A stretch of 64,000 bases of DNA from Daedaleopsis sinensis. Its lineage: Eukaryota > Basidiomycota > Agaricomycetes > Polyporales > Polyporaceae. The stretch lies in assembly GCA_033807695.1 (NCBI GenBank), contig CM066301.1:4092001-4156000 (forward strand). Reading direction: 5' to 3'. The position numbers and the translations under genes were made by a program. The notes under the pieces were generated by a model. The model was not told the origin of the DNA and made no database searches. It saw only the letters and a list, made by a program, of their open reading frames with translations. The first letter of the stretch is position 1, and each line of letters begins with the position of its first letter. Shown piece after piece: positions 22,443 through 31,563 of this stretch.

Positions 22443-23960
22443 ATGCGATCTTCAAGCTTCCTTGGGCTTCTTGTCTTGCTTGTCTCGACGACGGGCGCCC
22501 TCCCCCTTCCGAGGTCTGTTCTGTCCTCGTGGTCCACTATACTATTCACTCATTCACTCATTCACTCTTTTATACATTCAGTGAGGCTACTTTCAGCAGC
22601 ATTGTTACATCCGCGACGTCCGTCACTACACTCATTTCAACTAGTCCCTCGTCTTCCGAGGCTTCCACAGCGGCCGGCTCGTCCCTCATTGCTTCGGCCA
22701 CTACCCCATCTTCTATCGCCAGCTCGGATAGCATTGTTCCTACAGCCTCTACTTCCAGCAGCGCGAATGACTCCGTGATCGCATCCGCGACAGACTCCTC
22801 CACAACGACGGCAGCGGACAGCACGACAGACCCGTCGTCCATAGACTCATCTGCTCTGCCTACATCGACAGACAACACAACGATAGTCGATCCCTCTGCG
22901 ACGACCGGTCCGGCACCTACTCAGGGCGACGATCCTACGAGCACATCCATAGATCCGGCGTCGTCTCTCGCTAGTGGTCCATCAGCGGCACCAACGAATA
23001 CGGCGATCTCGTTCGACATACCCGAAGTGCCGCCTGCGTGTCTGGCATTGGCTTCTGGTATCGTCAGCACTCCATCGACCTCAACTCTCACGTCGAGCCT
23101 GCCGTCCACCACAGACAGCGAATCCAGTGTCGTTACAATCAGCGATACTCCAGTGACATCATCAAGCACAATATCTACCGATATTTCCAGCTCGAGTGTG
23201 TCCGCGAATGCTACGACCTCGTCCGATTCGTTCGCTAGCACTTCGACCGTCAATGTGACTAGAAGCCGAACGGATACTGCGAGCGCCAGCGTATCGTCAC
23301 TAGTCCCAACTGCCACCAGCGCACCCGCGAACGCGACGCTCAGCAAGCGTATTGCGCAAGCTGACCTGCCCGACGTAGCCCAGTCCTGGCAAGACCTTTG
23401 CGTACGTCCCTCCGGGCCATTATATCTGGCTCGACGACTGACATTGACTTGCCGACATGACGCCCCGTGTGCTTCCAGCTCGCCAGCGGCGGCGACATCT
23501 TCACGAACGAGCCCTGCGTGCAACTCGCGGGCATCGACGGCATCAACGCCCTCCTTGCGGACGCTGACCCGTGCGCGCAGCAGGACAACGCGGATGCGAT
23601 GGTCGACTTCGCCAAGTCGCCCGGGGTGACGAACACCGCCGCGCTCATCGCGAACGCGCTCGCGTACCGCACTCACCCGCGAAACGCGTTCAGCGTGAAC
23701 GGGGTGCTCCCCGCGACGCCGTACTGCACGCGCGCGCCACGGAACGCGGAGCTGCTGGGCGTGGTGAACGCGCAGCTTGACGGCGTGGACCCGGGCGTGT
23801 TCGGGAGCGTGAGCGTCGGGCTGTTTGCGTTTGGGGCGGGTGAGTGCGCTGTGGTTGTGTTCTGTGTCGGGACGGGGACGCTGATCATAGTGCTACTTGT
23901 GCAGATGGGACGTGTCCGTTTGGGCAGACTCCGGACGTGTCTACGTGCGGCTGCTCCTAA
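22443..23960 (+). CDS. Secreted Ser/Thr-rich protein with a conserved Cys-containing C-terminal domain
   Basis: Predicted signal peptide MRSSSFLGLLVLLVSTTGAL is followed by an intron (about 22516-22582) that contains four ATTCACTC-type repeats. Residues of about 25-270 are a Ser/Thr/Ala-rich, probably heavily O-glycosylated stalk. The C-terminal domain starts DLPDVAQSWQDLC and contains GGDIFTNEPCVQLAGIDGIN, LLADADPCAQQDNADAMVDF, RTHPRNAFSVNGVLPATPYC and, after a last intron (about 23841-23905), DGTCPFGQTPDVSTCGCS. Cysteines are regularly spaced. This domain recurs in agaricomycete secreted proteins, sometimes labelled circumsporozoite-like, but its function is unknown to me. The first ATG with a good context is 22443. 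A cell-wall or extracellular role is inferred. Confidence 0.8.
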
Positions 23961-24087
23961 GTTGTGCGGGGAGTGCAAGAGTGGGGTACCATCTGTTGCG
24001 CAGTTCAATCACACTGATGGCTAAAGATGATAGGGGTACATAATCATCTCGCATTTATGACTCTACATACATAAGCTGCCCAGTGCG

Positions 24088-24974
24088 CTACCGAACATTG
24101 TAAACCAAATCCACGGTAGCATGCTGTATATAATTCGCCCATCCGGGGTAGAGAGCCCTCATCCACAACCCAACCCTGTCTCCAGGCTGCAGAGCGTCGA
24201 GGAATCCGACGCCGTCTCCGGAGCTGTCTCCGTCTTGGGCAGTGCTCCCGGTCCGCCCCCACTCGACCGTGTAGCTTTGGAAGTAACCCTTTGCCACACG
24301 GTTACCTTGTATATGCCAGACGAATCTGTCTCCGTTCGGCACGAGGGTCCAGTTAATGTCATCTAGGCGCTCCATGATATCCGCAGTCTCGAGGAAGAGA
24401 TGGTGTGCCTGTAGTAAGGTGGCGAGCTCTGCGTCGTCACCGAGGCCACTGTCCGAAGTGGGCAAGGGTCGGAATATGCACGCCTCGTACCACGAATACG
24501 CGGCTCTGAACGTCCCTGTGCATAGCGTCAGCCGAGTCGTCCTGCCAGAGACACTTGGGTGGGGAATGTACCAGGATGTTCCCCGCCCCAGCCTTGGTCG
24601 TGGCCTTCGATCGTCCACGTCACCTTCTGCATCCTCCAGCTTTCTCCCTCCCACCCCGCAGGGAGAGGCGCACTGACCAGGTACAGGCGGGCAGAACGGT
24701 TGTCGTGCGATGTGTGTTCGTTGGCATGCATGCTCACAAGCCCAGTGCGCTTCGCCCGGACCACGGGGTAGTACTCGGCGGTGTCCATGATGTCGAGAGT
24801 GAGCTCGGGCGGGACGAGATGCGAGAGCATCTCGCGCACAAGGCGCACCGGCTCTGCTGGATCCTCCTGATAACCGTCCGAGCAGAGTTGGGTGGATGGC
24901 TCGGGCTGAGAGGGGCGCAGCGGCGCCGTGGCTTCGCCTTGAGGAGGCGAACGACGACGACGACGACGATCCAT
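24088..24974 (-). CDS. Uncharacterised fungal protein with HDQGW / YPGWANYIQ domain
   Basis: Function unknown. The start MDRRRRRRSPPQGEATAP is Arg-rich, encoded by a CGA/CGT run. The core reads VREMLSHLVPPELTLDIMDT, then EYYPVVRAKRTGLV, the block VTWTIEGHDQGWGG and, across an intron of 56 nt at 24516-24571, EHPGTFRAAYSWYEACIFRP. It ends GDRVGLWMRALYPGWANYIQ and then HATVDLVYNVR. A sequence of this layout (a helical N-part, HDQGW, then GDRI..ARA.FPGW) recurs in many agaricomycete genomes and may form a beta-sandwich; I know no assigned role. The intron is required, because without it the HDQGW frame ends in a stop. Confidence 0.72.
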
Positions 24975-25866
24975 GCTGCAGCTTCGAATTCTCTCAAAAA
25001 TTCAATAGTGACTGAGGATCAAGGTCGCAGTACTCACCGATGGGACTAAAAGCACGTTCACGTCCAAGGGGGCTCGGAGCAGTGATGAAGCTCTCCTAGT
25101 CATGAGTTCACGGTATATATAAGAACCCAGCGTGCGCGAATTCAAATGATCGAGACGGGCCCGACGTGTGACCGGGCTCTGCAAAGGAGTGCCAATAGTA
25201 CCCAGGCGGGCGGCGGTCGCAATTTCACCGCGATGAAGCTGTGGTATCGAAGGCTATGTAGCCGACTTGACTCAGAGGGAGTTATAACTAGTCATGAGTA
25301 TTCGGTATATTCTAATATTCAGTGGCCGTACAAGCTCGAGCCTGACCGGCCGGGAACTCTAGATGGCTGTGGGCGTGATCTATCAGATCGTTCCCGAATC
25401 ACAGCTGCTTGCGCTAAGTACAACTGCTCCGACTCTTCCTGTGTATCCCGATCACTCCTCTATCTTATATCAGAGCGAAAAAATCGCCTTCATCATGTCC
25501 CGAGTGGATAGCGTTAACAGTGCATGCCTCCAGCTAATCGCTTGACGGCATAGATGGCTGGTGCAAGGCGACGTTCTTAACCAGCTGCAACCACCGGCCT
25601 TCGAGTCGCTGTCGACTGTGCATGTACCCTGTCGGATGTCGGTATTTAGTGTAACCCCATCCGGTCATATCTGGGTGAATGTTGAAATCCGGGAGGCAAA
25701 GATAGGCAAAAGTGGCCTTTGCGAATGTATCAGAAAGCGACGGATGGGGTTAAAATCACCATAGATGGCTGTCGGATGGACAAAAGACGGCAAAAAGATG
25801 CTTAGTCATCTAGTTTGGGGTACAGCAATTTCCGACAGAGGAAACGTGGCATCATCGTCACGGTGA
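24975..25866. other. Intergenic region next to the LINE insertion, with small repeats
   Basis: No gene is supported. TAGATGGCTG occurs three times in the same orientation at 25360, 25551 and 25762. A perfect 12-bp inverted repeat (next entry) sits before the LINE tail. A T/A-rich motif TATATATAAG near 25111 could be a TATA element, but no gene follows it. Confidence 0.4.
25652..25752. repeat. 12-bp perfect inverted repeat bounding a 101-bp segment
   Basis: TAACCCCATCCG at 25652-25663 and its exact reverse complement CGGATGGGGTTA at 25741-25752, with 77 bp between them. It may be a short MITE or hairpin; no duplicated flank is evident. Confidence 0.55.
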
Positions 25867-25888
25867 TTTTTTTTTTTTTTTTTTTTTT
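25867..25888 (-). repeat. Poly(A) tail of the LINE (22 bp)
   Basis: An uninterrupted run of 22 T on the plus strand lies at the 3' end of the retrotransposon, about 140 bp beyond the ORF2 stop. Its length and purity suggest a recent insertion. Confidence 0.9.
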
Positions 25889-26026
25889 CGGTGCTAGCCT
25901 TCGGTAGGGCCTTAGGCCCCCCGTCCAGGTTACGCAGCGGTATAGCGACAGAGGTCGCCGCACCGGTCGGGGGAAATGCAGTTACGCACACGGAATCAAA
26001 CCACTGTGTGGGGCTCCTGGGCTATA

Positions 26027-29000
26027 CTAACCGCCCGGGTCATGTAATTGCCTAGCGCCCAGCCTACCCACTAAAACCCCCGGCTTACCAATCCAATCCT
26101 CCGGGAGGCTACCCTCTCCCTCAATGACACCCCTCCAGGTAGCCAGAACGCTTTTACGGCCCAAGGCTCTGCGGCCCAATCTTCCGTTCGTTAGGGCTTG
26201 GTCCATAGTGAGCCGATTCGCAATAGCCGCGTACCACCTGTTCTCCAGTTCTCTTATCGTATGCCAGTCCGACTCTCGACTTTCTCTCTGGATCACCCGC
26301 TCACAACGTACTTTCCATAGCAGGTGTGCGGTCTCTGTAATCACAATACGCACGAGGCGTGTCGCGCCCTTGTCCAGCTTTGCACTGTTGTCTGCTCCAT
26401 TTCTCTGTACCTCAAAGGCGGACGCTCCCAGGATCAGCCCTATCGCAAAGTTTTCGATATGTACCCCCTTCTTACTCAGGAGTAGCTTCGCCAATCCCCA
26501 GAGTCTCTCTCTCCCCGGAATCTCACACTCAGAGAGGATATGCTGCATCGTCTCCACCTGCCCACATTTTCCGCATTGGGCCCTGTCTTCGTATCCACGC
26601 ACATGCTCCCAGAAGTGCCCGATCTTCTGCGCCTGATTCAGAGCCATCCAGATAAAATCCCTTATATTCCTCGGTATATCCCTGTGCCTAATCGACTTCC
26701 ATAGTCGCTCAACACTAATGTGAACCCCATGATCTTCCGCAAGCGTTGCAACCACCTGCTCCGTCATCAGGTACGTCAACTTCCTTGTTTCAGTTGATCT
26801 CGCCATGCGAATCCCTTGGTATGCCAGCTTCTGAGTAACAGTCCTCAGCTTCATCCCGACCGCCAAGTGCCTACTCTCCGGTCCGAGCTCCCGCCAATCG
26901 GCCTTCTCGCAGATTTCCGCTCCTGCTGCCGCCAGTCTGTCCGCACCCTCGTTCCCTTCATCTCCGTCGTGTCCCTTGACCCAACGGAAGGTTGTGGGCG
27001 CAGACCTGTCGCGTAGTACAGCCATCGCTCGCTTGAAGTTAAGCTCACATCGAATTCCCGTCCACCCTCTATCTTCCCAGGAACGGGAGTGCTTCGTGAG
27101 GCCATCAATAGCAAAACGTGAGTCCGATACAATATGGAGGATCGTGTTCCTCTCCACAGCCCTCACTGCCGCTTCTACCGCTGACACTTCTGCCGCCTGG
27201 TTAGACTGTAGCTCCCCTGGCAAGCGTGCCGATATATTCCTCGTGTCGTTCTCGCCAAACCATACTCCATATCCCGCACGAGCGTCAGCTCTTCCGTTAT
27301 GTACACAGGACCCATCCGTGTACACTTCAACCTCCATCGTACCCGGGAGCGATTCAGGCCTGCTCGACTCCAGGATCTTCGCTCCTTCCGGTACAAAGAC
27401 GCGTACCGCGTCTTCCAGGACCTCCCCATCGGTCGTGGACGGGTCATACAGTACGCGTTCGCCCTCCTCTCTCGCCCTGCGATTCGCCCGGAAACGCCGC
27501 GGCGTCAGTGACAGGTTATCGCCGCGCACTCTGACATCCGGCCTCCACTCTAACTCTAGCCGCTCGACATACTTCCTCGCAGCAATTGCACACCGATCCG
27601 GGTTTCGACAAGCTCGCAGCTGCCTATCCTCCTGACACGCCCTACAGCCGCACGCTGGCCCCTTTCTGTGGTTTAGTCCGCTCTCCGGGTCCAGCCTCAC
27701 AGCTATACGCAAACAGTCAGCTATCGTCGCCGCATCATGGTTGATTCGCAGGCAGGTTGCTGCCGCAGATCCGGTTATTTTCCTCCCTTTCTTCGCTCCT
27801 ACGTGATGCCATATTGACATGCTTCTCTTAACATCGCCTCCAACCTTTAGAGGCGCTACTTGTATTCTATACTTCTTCGCAATCTTAACCATTCTTACTA
27901 GAGTCTTCGGTAAACCCGCAAGCACCCTCGTACTAACGTCCCACGTCTGGAGAACAAAGTTTTCTCTAGTCTCCAGGGGAGTTCTCTTATCTTTCGCTGA
28001 CGCTGCCCTCGCGAACATCGCATCCGCGACCGCCGCCCACCGTGGGCGCACCTCCGGCGGCTTCGCGTATTCCTTACTCCAGACAATTTCTATGGCCTCA
28101 TTTCTCGCCCGCACATCCAGGACGTTTACACCTCCCTCGCCGAGCGGCCTCGCAAGTACGTCCCAGGCGACCATCGGATGTTTACTTCCTTTCCACATGA
28201 AGCTGGACGCAATACGCTGTAGCCTCTTCTCGATCAGCTCACTCATTCCCTGTGCTTTTGCTAGGAACTGAGTCCTACTCCCGATCTCTATTCCCAGCGC
28301 CAGCTTCCTGCCGTACATGGTGGGATGCCTTTTCTCCCATTGCGCCAAATTCTTCTCGACCGTCTGGATCACTCGCGTCCAAGGCGCATCATGGTCTATC
28401 TTGTTACCAATCCAAGCACCTAGCAATCTCACCATATCTCCATCCCTTGCCACTTTCACCTGTGTCGGCACTGTCCTCGCCAAGACTGTGTCACCCTGGC
28501 GCTTTGCCAGTTCATCTCTGAAAGCCTCCGTGCCTACCGGAACAACTTCAGTCTTGTTCGTGTTGAATCTCGCCCTCGATGCACTGCACCATCGGCTCAG
28601 GATCATCTCCAGCTCCCTGTAGTCATCCTCCTCCGATAGGAAGACCGTCGTATCATCCGCCATAAGGGTTGTTATCAGACGCTGCAGGGTCCCGGGCAGG
28701 GTGATGCCCTTCAGCGTCGATTTTCGGAGCGCACACGCCAGTGGTTCAATCGCCAAGTTAAAGATCAGACACGAGAGCGGGTCGCCTTGCCTGACTCCTC
28801 TGATGATGTCAAAGAAAAAGCTCATCATCCCATTCACCATCACACAACTTCGCGCCCTGCTATACAGGTTCTGCACGATTCTTATAAAACTCGGAGGGAA
28901 GTTCATCTCTTCGAGAACCTTCCATATATACTCATGATTAATTCTGTCGTAGGCTTTCTCTTGGTCGAGCGCAACTATTGCTCCGTTCACTTCCTCTGCT

Positions 29001-30934
29001 TCCGCGTAGTGTACCGTCAACTGTGCCAGCCTGATATTATCGAAGATCTGCCTCCCGGGCACGAAGCCAACCTGATCAGGGTGTATGAGGTCAGCAGCCA
29101 CCCGAGCCACTCGCGTGGCAAGGAGCTTGGTCATTATCTTATAGTCCGCATTAAGGAGCGTGATGGGCCGGTAATTCTCGATCTCCCTCGCATCCTTCTT
29201 CTGTTTATAGATGGGACATATCCAGCCGTCCGCGAAATCAGACTGCTCTATTACACCATGTGCAGCGACATCCGAGAAGACCGCTCTCATGATCTCAGTT
29301 ATCTGGAGGCTCTCAGCCTCTTCCGTCTCTTTTGCCTGGTCGCTCACCTCCATCTGCAGGTAGATTTTCCATAGCTCCGCCGGGAGTCCGTCGAGGCCCG
29401 GGGCCTTCCCCGACGCTGCTTGCTTGATTGCGCACCCGACTTCGTCCCGACTCAAGTCGCCCGCCATCTGAACGCTCTGCTCCTGTGTAAGCCTAACATC
29501 TATCGCACCAAGGGCTCTCTCAATAGCATTCTGGTGCTCTGCACCGTCCAGGTCCATATCCTTCTGGATACCATCATAGTGCTTCGCCGCAACGTCCACC
29601 ATCCGCTCCGATTTCGACGTGTATCGCTTGCTGCCAGTCTCATCCAGGTACATGAGCTCTGGGATAACATTACTTGACTGCGTCTGAGCGTTCAGATTCA
29701 TCCAGTACTTCGACATCGTCTCTCCTTTTATCTTGTCATTGACCGCCACTGCTCTCCGGATGTTCCCGAACTTTCTCTTTTCCAGGTTCGTGATCTTCTC
29801 CTGCAAAATCGCCACATGGTACGGGTCCGGGCATTCTACGTTCGCTGCGTCTCTCAGATCCCTCTGCAATAGTTCCAGCTTCCGCTCGATCTTCGGGATG
29901 AGTAGTTTTGCATGTTTTCTGGCCGCCTCCGCAATATCGCGTTTAAATTCGCTCCACACCTTCTGCGGGTTCCGGTCCGCGGTGCGCTCTCCTATATCAG
30001 CCATCGCAGCTTTCGCTCTGAGTCCGATCTTCCTCATACATGTCCGGAAGCGTTGGTCGTCCAGGACTGCCGTATTCAGGGCCCATCTCCCCCGTCCCGT
30101 CTTTGGCTTCTTGTAGTTCGCAAGCGACAGTGACACTAGTCGATGATCCGTGTCTACTCCCGGATCCTCTATCTCCCAGTCTTCCGCTCTCTTGAAGAGG
30201 TCATTCCCAAGGTACACTCTGTCCAACCTCGAATGGCTTGCTGTGCCCGCATGAAGGTACGTATACTCTTTATAACTCGGGCCATGTTTGCATCTCCACC
30301 CATCTATGAGTCTAAGCTTCCTCATCAAGTCCTCAAGAGCCTCCGTAGGACCGCTCGGGTCGCTATGCATAGGGAGTCTATCTACCTCCCCTTCAACCAC
30401 GTTAAAATCCCCGAGTACAATATCGGGACGGGTCGCCCCACCCTCATATCTTCGCTCAAGCTCTCTCCAAAACTCCTCGTTCTCCGCATGTATATTCGGC
30501 GCATAAACATTTAGCAGCTTCAGCTTCTTATCTGCTGCCCATTGGAAAGTCACCATGATCGCTCGACCTGGGATTATCTCTTCGACATTTACACTCTCTG
30601 CGTCGACTTTCCGCTTGTTCACGGCGAAGGCGACTCCCCTCGCCCCCGCTTGATTATCCACGTCAAGGCTGCCAACCACCAGCAGCGTCGCGTCGAAAAG
30701 CTGATTCAGCTGCTGTATCCTCTGCTCTGTCAGATGCGTCTCCTGTAGGGCGAGGACTCCAATATGCTTGTCTCTCATAACTTGATTAATACAATTCCAC
30801 TTATCCGGCTCACCCGTCTGCTGAGCACGCGCAGCCCTATATCCCCTCATGTTGAGCGAGGCCACTCGAAGCCTACCCTTTGACATCCGCTTCCTCTTCT
30901 TCTTTTCTCTCTCCTCCTCCTCTCGTTCTGCCAT
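26027..30934 (-). CDS. LINE ORF2: AP endonuclease - reverse transcriptase - RNase H polyprotein
   Basis: Carries out target-primed reverse transcription. From the first ATG (30934, MAEREEEEREKKKRKRMSKG) it encodes 1635 aa; the frame is open upstream to about 31195 without an ATG. The AP endonuclease shows LRVASLNMRGYR, LALQETHLTEQ, the catalytic GDFNVVEG, SRLDRVYLGN and VDTDHRLVSLSL. The reverse transcriptase (about 29200-28650) shows YRPITLLNADYKIMTKLLA, ALDQEKAYDRI, GVRQGDPLSCLIFN and the active site LMADDTTVF. RNase H (about 27330-26900) keeps the Asp-Glu-Asp-Asp set in YTDGSCVHNG, QAAEVSAVEAAV, IVSDSRFAI and the GADRLAA block. A C-terminal zinc-binding motif CGKCGQVETMQHILSEC follows. All catalytic residues are intact. 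Confidence 0.93.
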   Translation of the reverse strand: MAEREEEEREKKKRKRMSKGRLRVASLNMRGYRAARAQQTGEPDKWNCINQVMRDKHIGVLALQETHLTEQRIQQLNQLFDATLLVVGSLDVDNQAGARGVAFAVNKRKVDAESVNVEEIIPGRAIMVTFQWAADKKLKLLNVYAPNIHAENEEFWRELERRYEGGATRPDIVLGDFNVVEGEVDRLPMHSDPSGPTEALEDLMRKLRLIDGWRCKHGPSYKEYTYLHAGTASHSRLDRVYLGNDLFKRAEDWEIEDPGVDTDHRLVSLSLANYKKPKTGRGRWALNTAVLDDQRFRTCMRKIGLRAKAAMADIGERTADRNPQKVWSEFKRDIAEAARKHAKLLIPKIERKLELLQRDLRDAANVECPDPYHVAILQEKITNLEKRKFGNIRRAVAVNDKIKGETMSKYWMNLNAQTQSSNVIPELMYLDETGSKRYTSKSERMVDVAAKHYDGIQKDMDLDGAEHQNAIERALGAIDVRLTQEQSVQMAGDLSRDEVGCAIKQAASGKAPGLDGLPAELWKIYLQMEVSDQAKETEEAESLQITEIMRAVFSDVAAHGVIEQSDFADGWICPIYKQKKDAREIENYRPITLLNADYKIMTKLLATRVARVAADLIHPDQVGFVPGRQIFDNIRLAQLTVHYAEAEEVNGAIVALDQEKAYDRINHEYIWKVLEEMNFPPSFIRIVQNLYSRARSCVMVNGMMSFFFDIIRGVRQGDPLSCLIFNLAIEPLACALRKSTLKGITLPGTLQRLITTLMADDTTVFLSEEDDYRELEMILSRWCSASRARFNTNKTEVVPVGTEAFRDELAKRQGDTVLARTVPTQVKVARDGDMVRLLGAWIGNKIDHDAPWTRVIQTVEKNLAQWEKRHPTMYGRKLALGIEIGSRTQFLAKAQGMSELIEKRLQRIASSFMWKGSKHPMVAWDVLARPLGEGGVNVLDVRARNEAIEIVWSKEYAKPPEVRPRWAAVADAMFARAASAKDKRTPLETRENFVLQTWDVSTRVLAGLPKTLVRMVKIAKKYRIQVAPLKVGGDVKRSMSIWHHVGAKKGRKITGSAAATCLRINHDAATIADCLRIAVRLDPESGLNHRKGPACGCRACQEDRQLRACRNPDRCAIAARKYVERLELEWRPDVRVRGDNLSLTPRRFRANRRAREEGERVLYDPSTTDGEVLEDAVRVFVPEGAKILESSRPESLPGTMEVEVYTDGSCVHNGRADARAGYGVWFGENDTRNISARLPGELQSNQAAEVSAVEAAVRAVERNTILHIVSDSRFAIDGLTKHSRSWEDRGWTGIRCELNFKRAMAVLRDRSAPTTFRWVKGHDGDEGNEGADRLAAAGAEICEKADWRELGPESRHLAVGMKLRTVTQKLAYQGIRMARSTETRKLTYLMTEQVVATLAEDHGVHISVERLWKSIRHRDIPRNIRDFIWMALNQAQKIGHFWEHVRGYEDRAQCGKCGQVETMQHILSECEIPGRERLWGLAKLLLSKKGVHIENFAIGLILGASAFEVQRNGADNSAKLDKGATRLVRIVITETAHLLWKVRCERVIQRESRESDWHTIRELENRWYAAIANRLTMDQALTNGRLGRRALGRKSVLATWRGVIEGEGSLPEDWIGKPGVLVGRLGARQLHDPGG

Positions 30935-31563
30935 TCTTTCCGCACGAGCATTCCGTGTTTCCACGAGTGCATCCCGTCTACTCCCGCCAAGCGCATCATT
31001 GTTCGCGTGGACACCACCAATCTCCCCAGAACTACCTGCGCGAGCCCCGCCGGTGCCCAAAACAGGACTCACTTCAGTCCCGGGAAGGCGCTGAAGACCA
31101 GTACCGAGTGCAGCATCCGTGTAGTTGGTAAGATTTATATTTGTGTGATGTTCAGCAGTCGAGTGTCTCGGCGCAGGGTACGACCATACCCCCACACCAA
31201 GGTGGACAGACCTCCACCTGGCCGACGTTCAGTCCCCCCAAAGCACGATCATGAGGACCTTTGCTTCACGCGCGACTCGTCGTACCTGAATAGGCAGCCG
31301 CAATACATCAAAGCTTTCCTGCCCCAGTGGGACAGTATATTTGGGCTCAGACGGACCTCCCCGGGGCGCGTTCTCGTGCTTCGCGCAGCCAGGGTGTCGA
31401 AGTTAACACATGTAGGTCACACATGCGCAATGCCATACCGGGTTTGCCAAGAAAGAGTACATTCGCATTCTTCAACAGAATCTACTTCATACACTGTCGT
31501 TCTACCGAGAGCACATGCCTTGAGATGATCGAGCGCGAGCAGACTTATACACATTTACTTCTC

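Noticed and set aside
26124..30748. Many plus-strand frames opposite LINE ORF2
   Set aside because: Antisense shadows of a long GC-rich coding frame.
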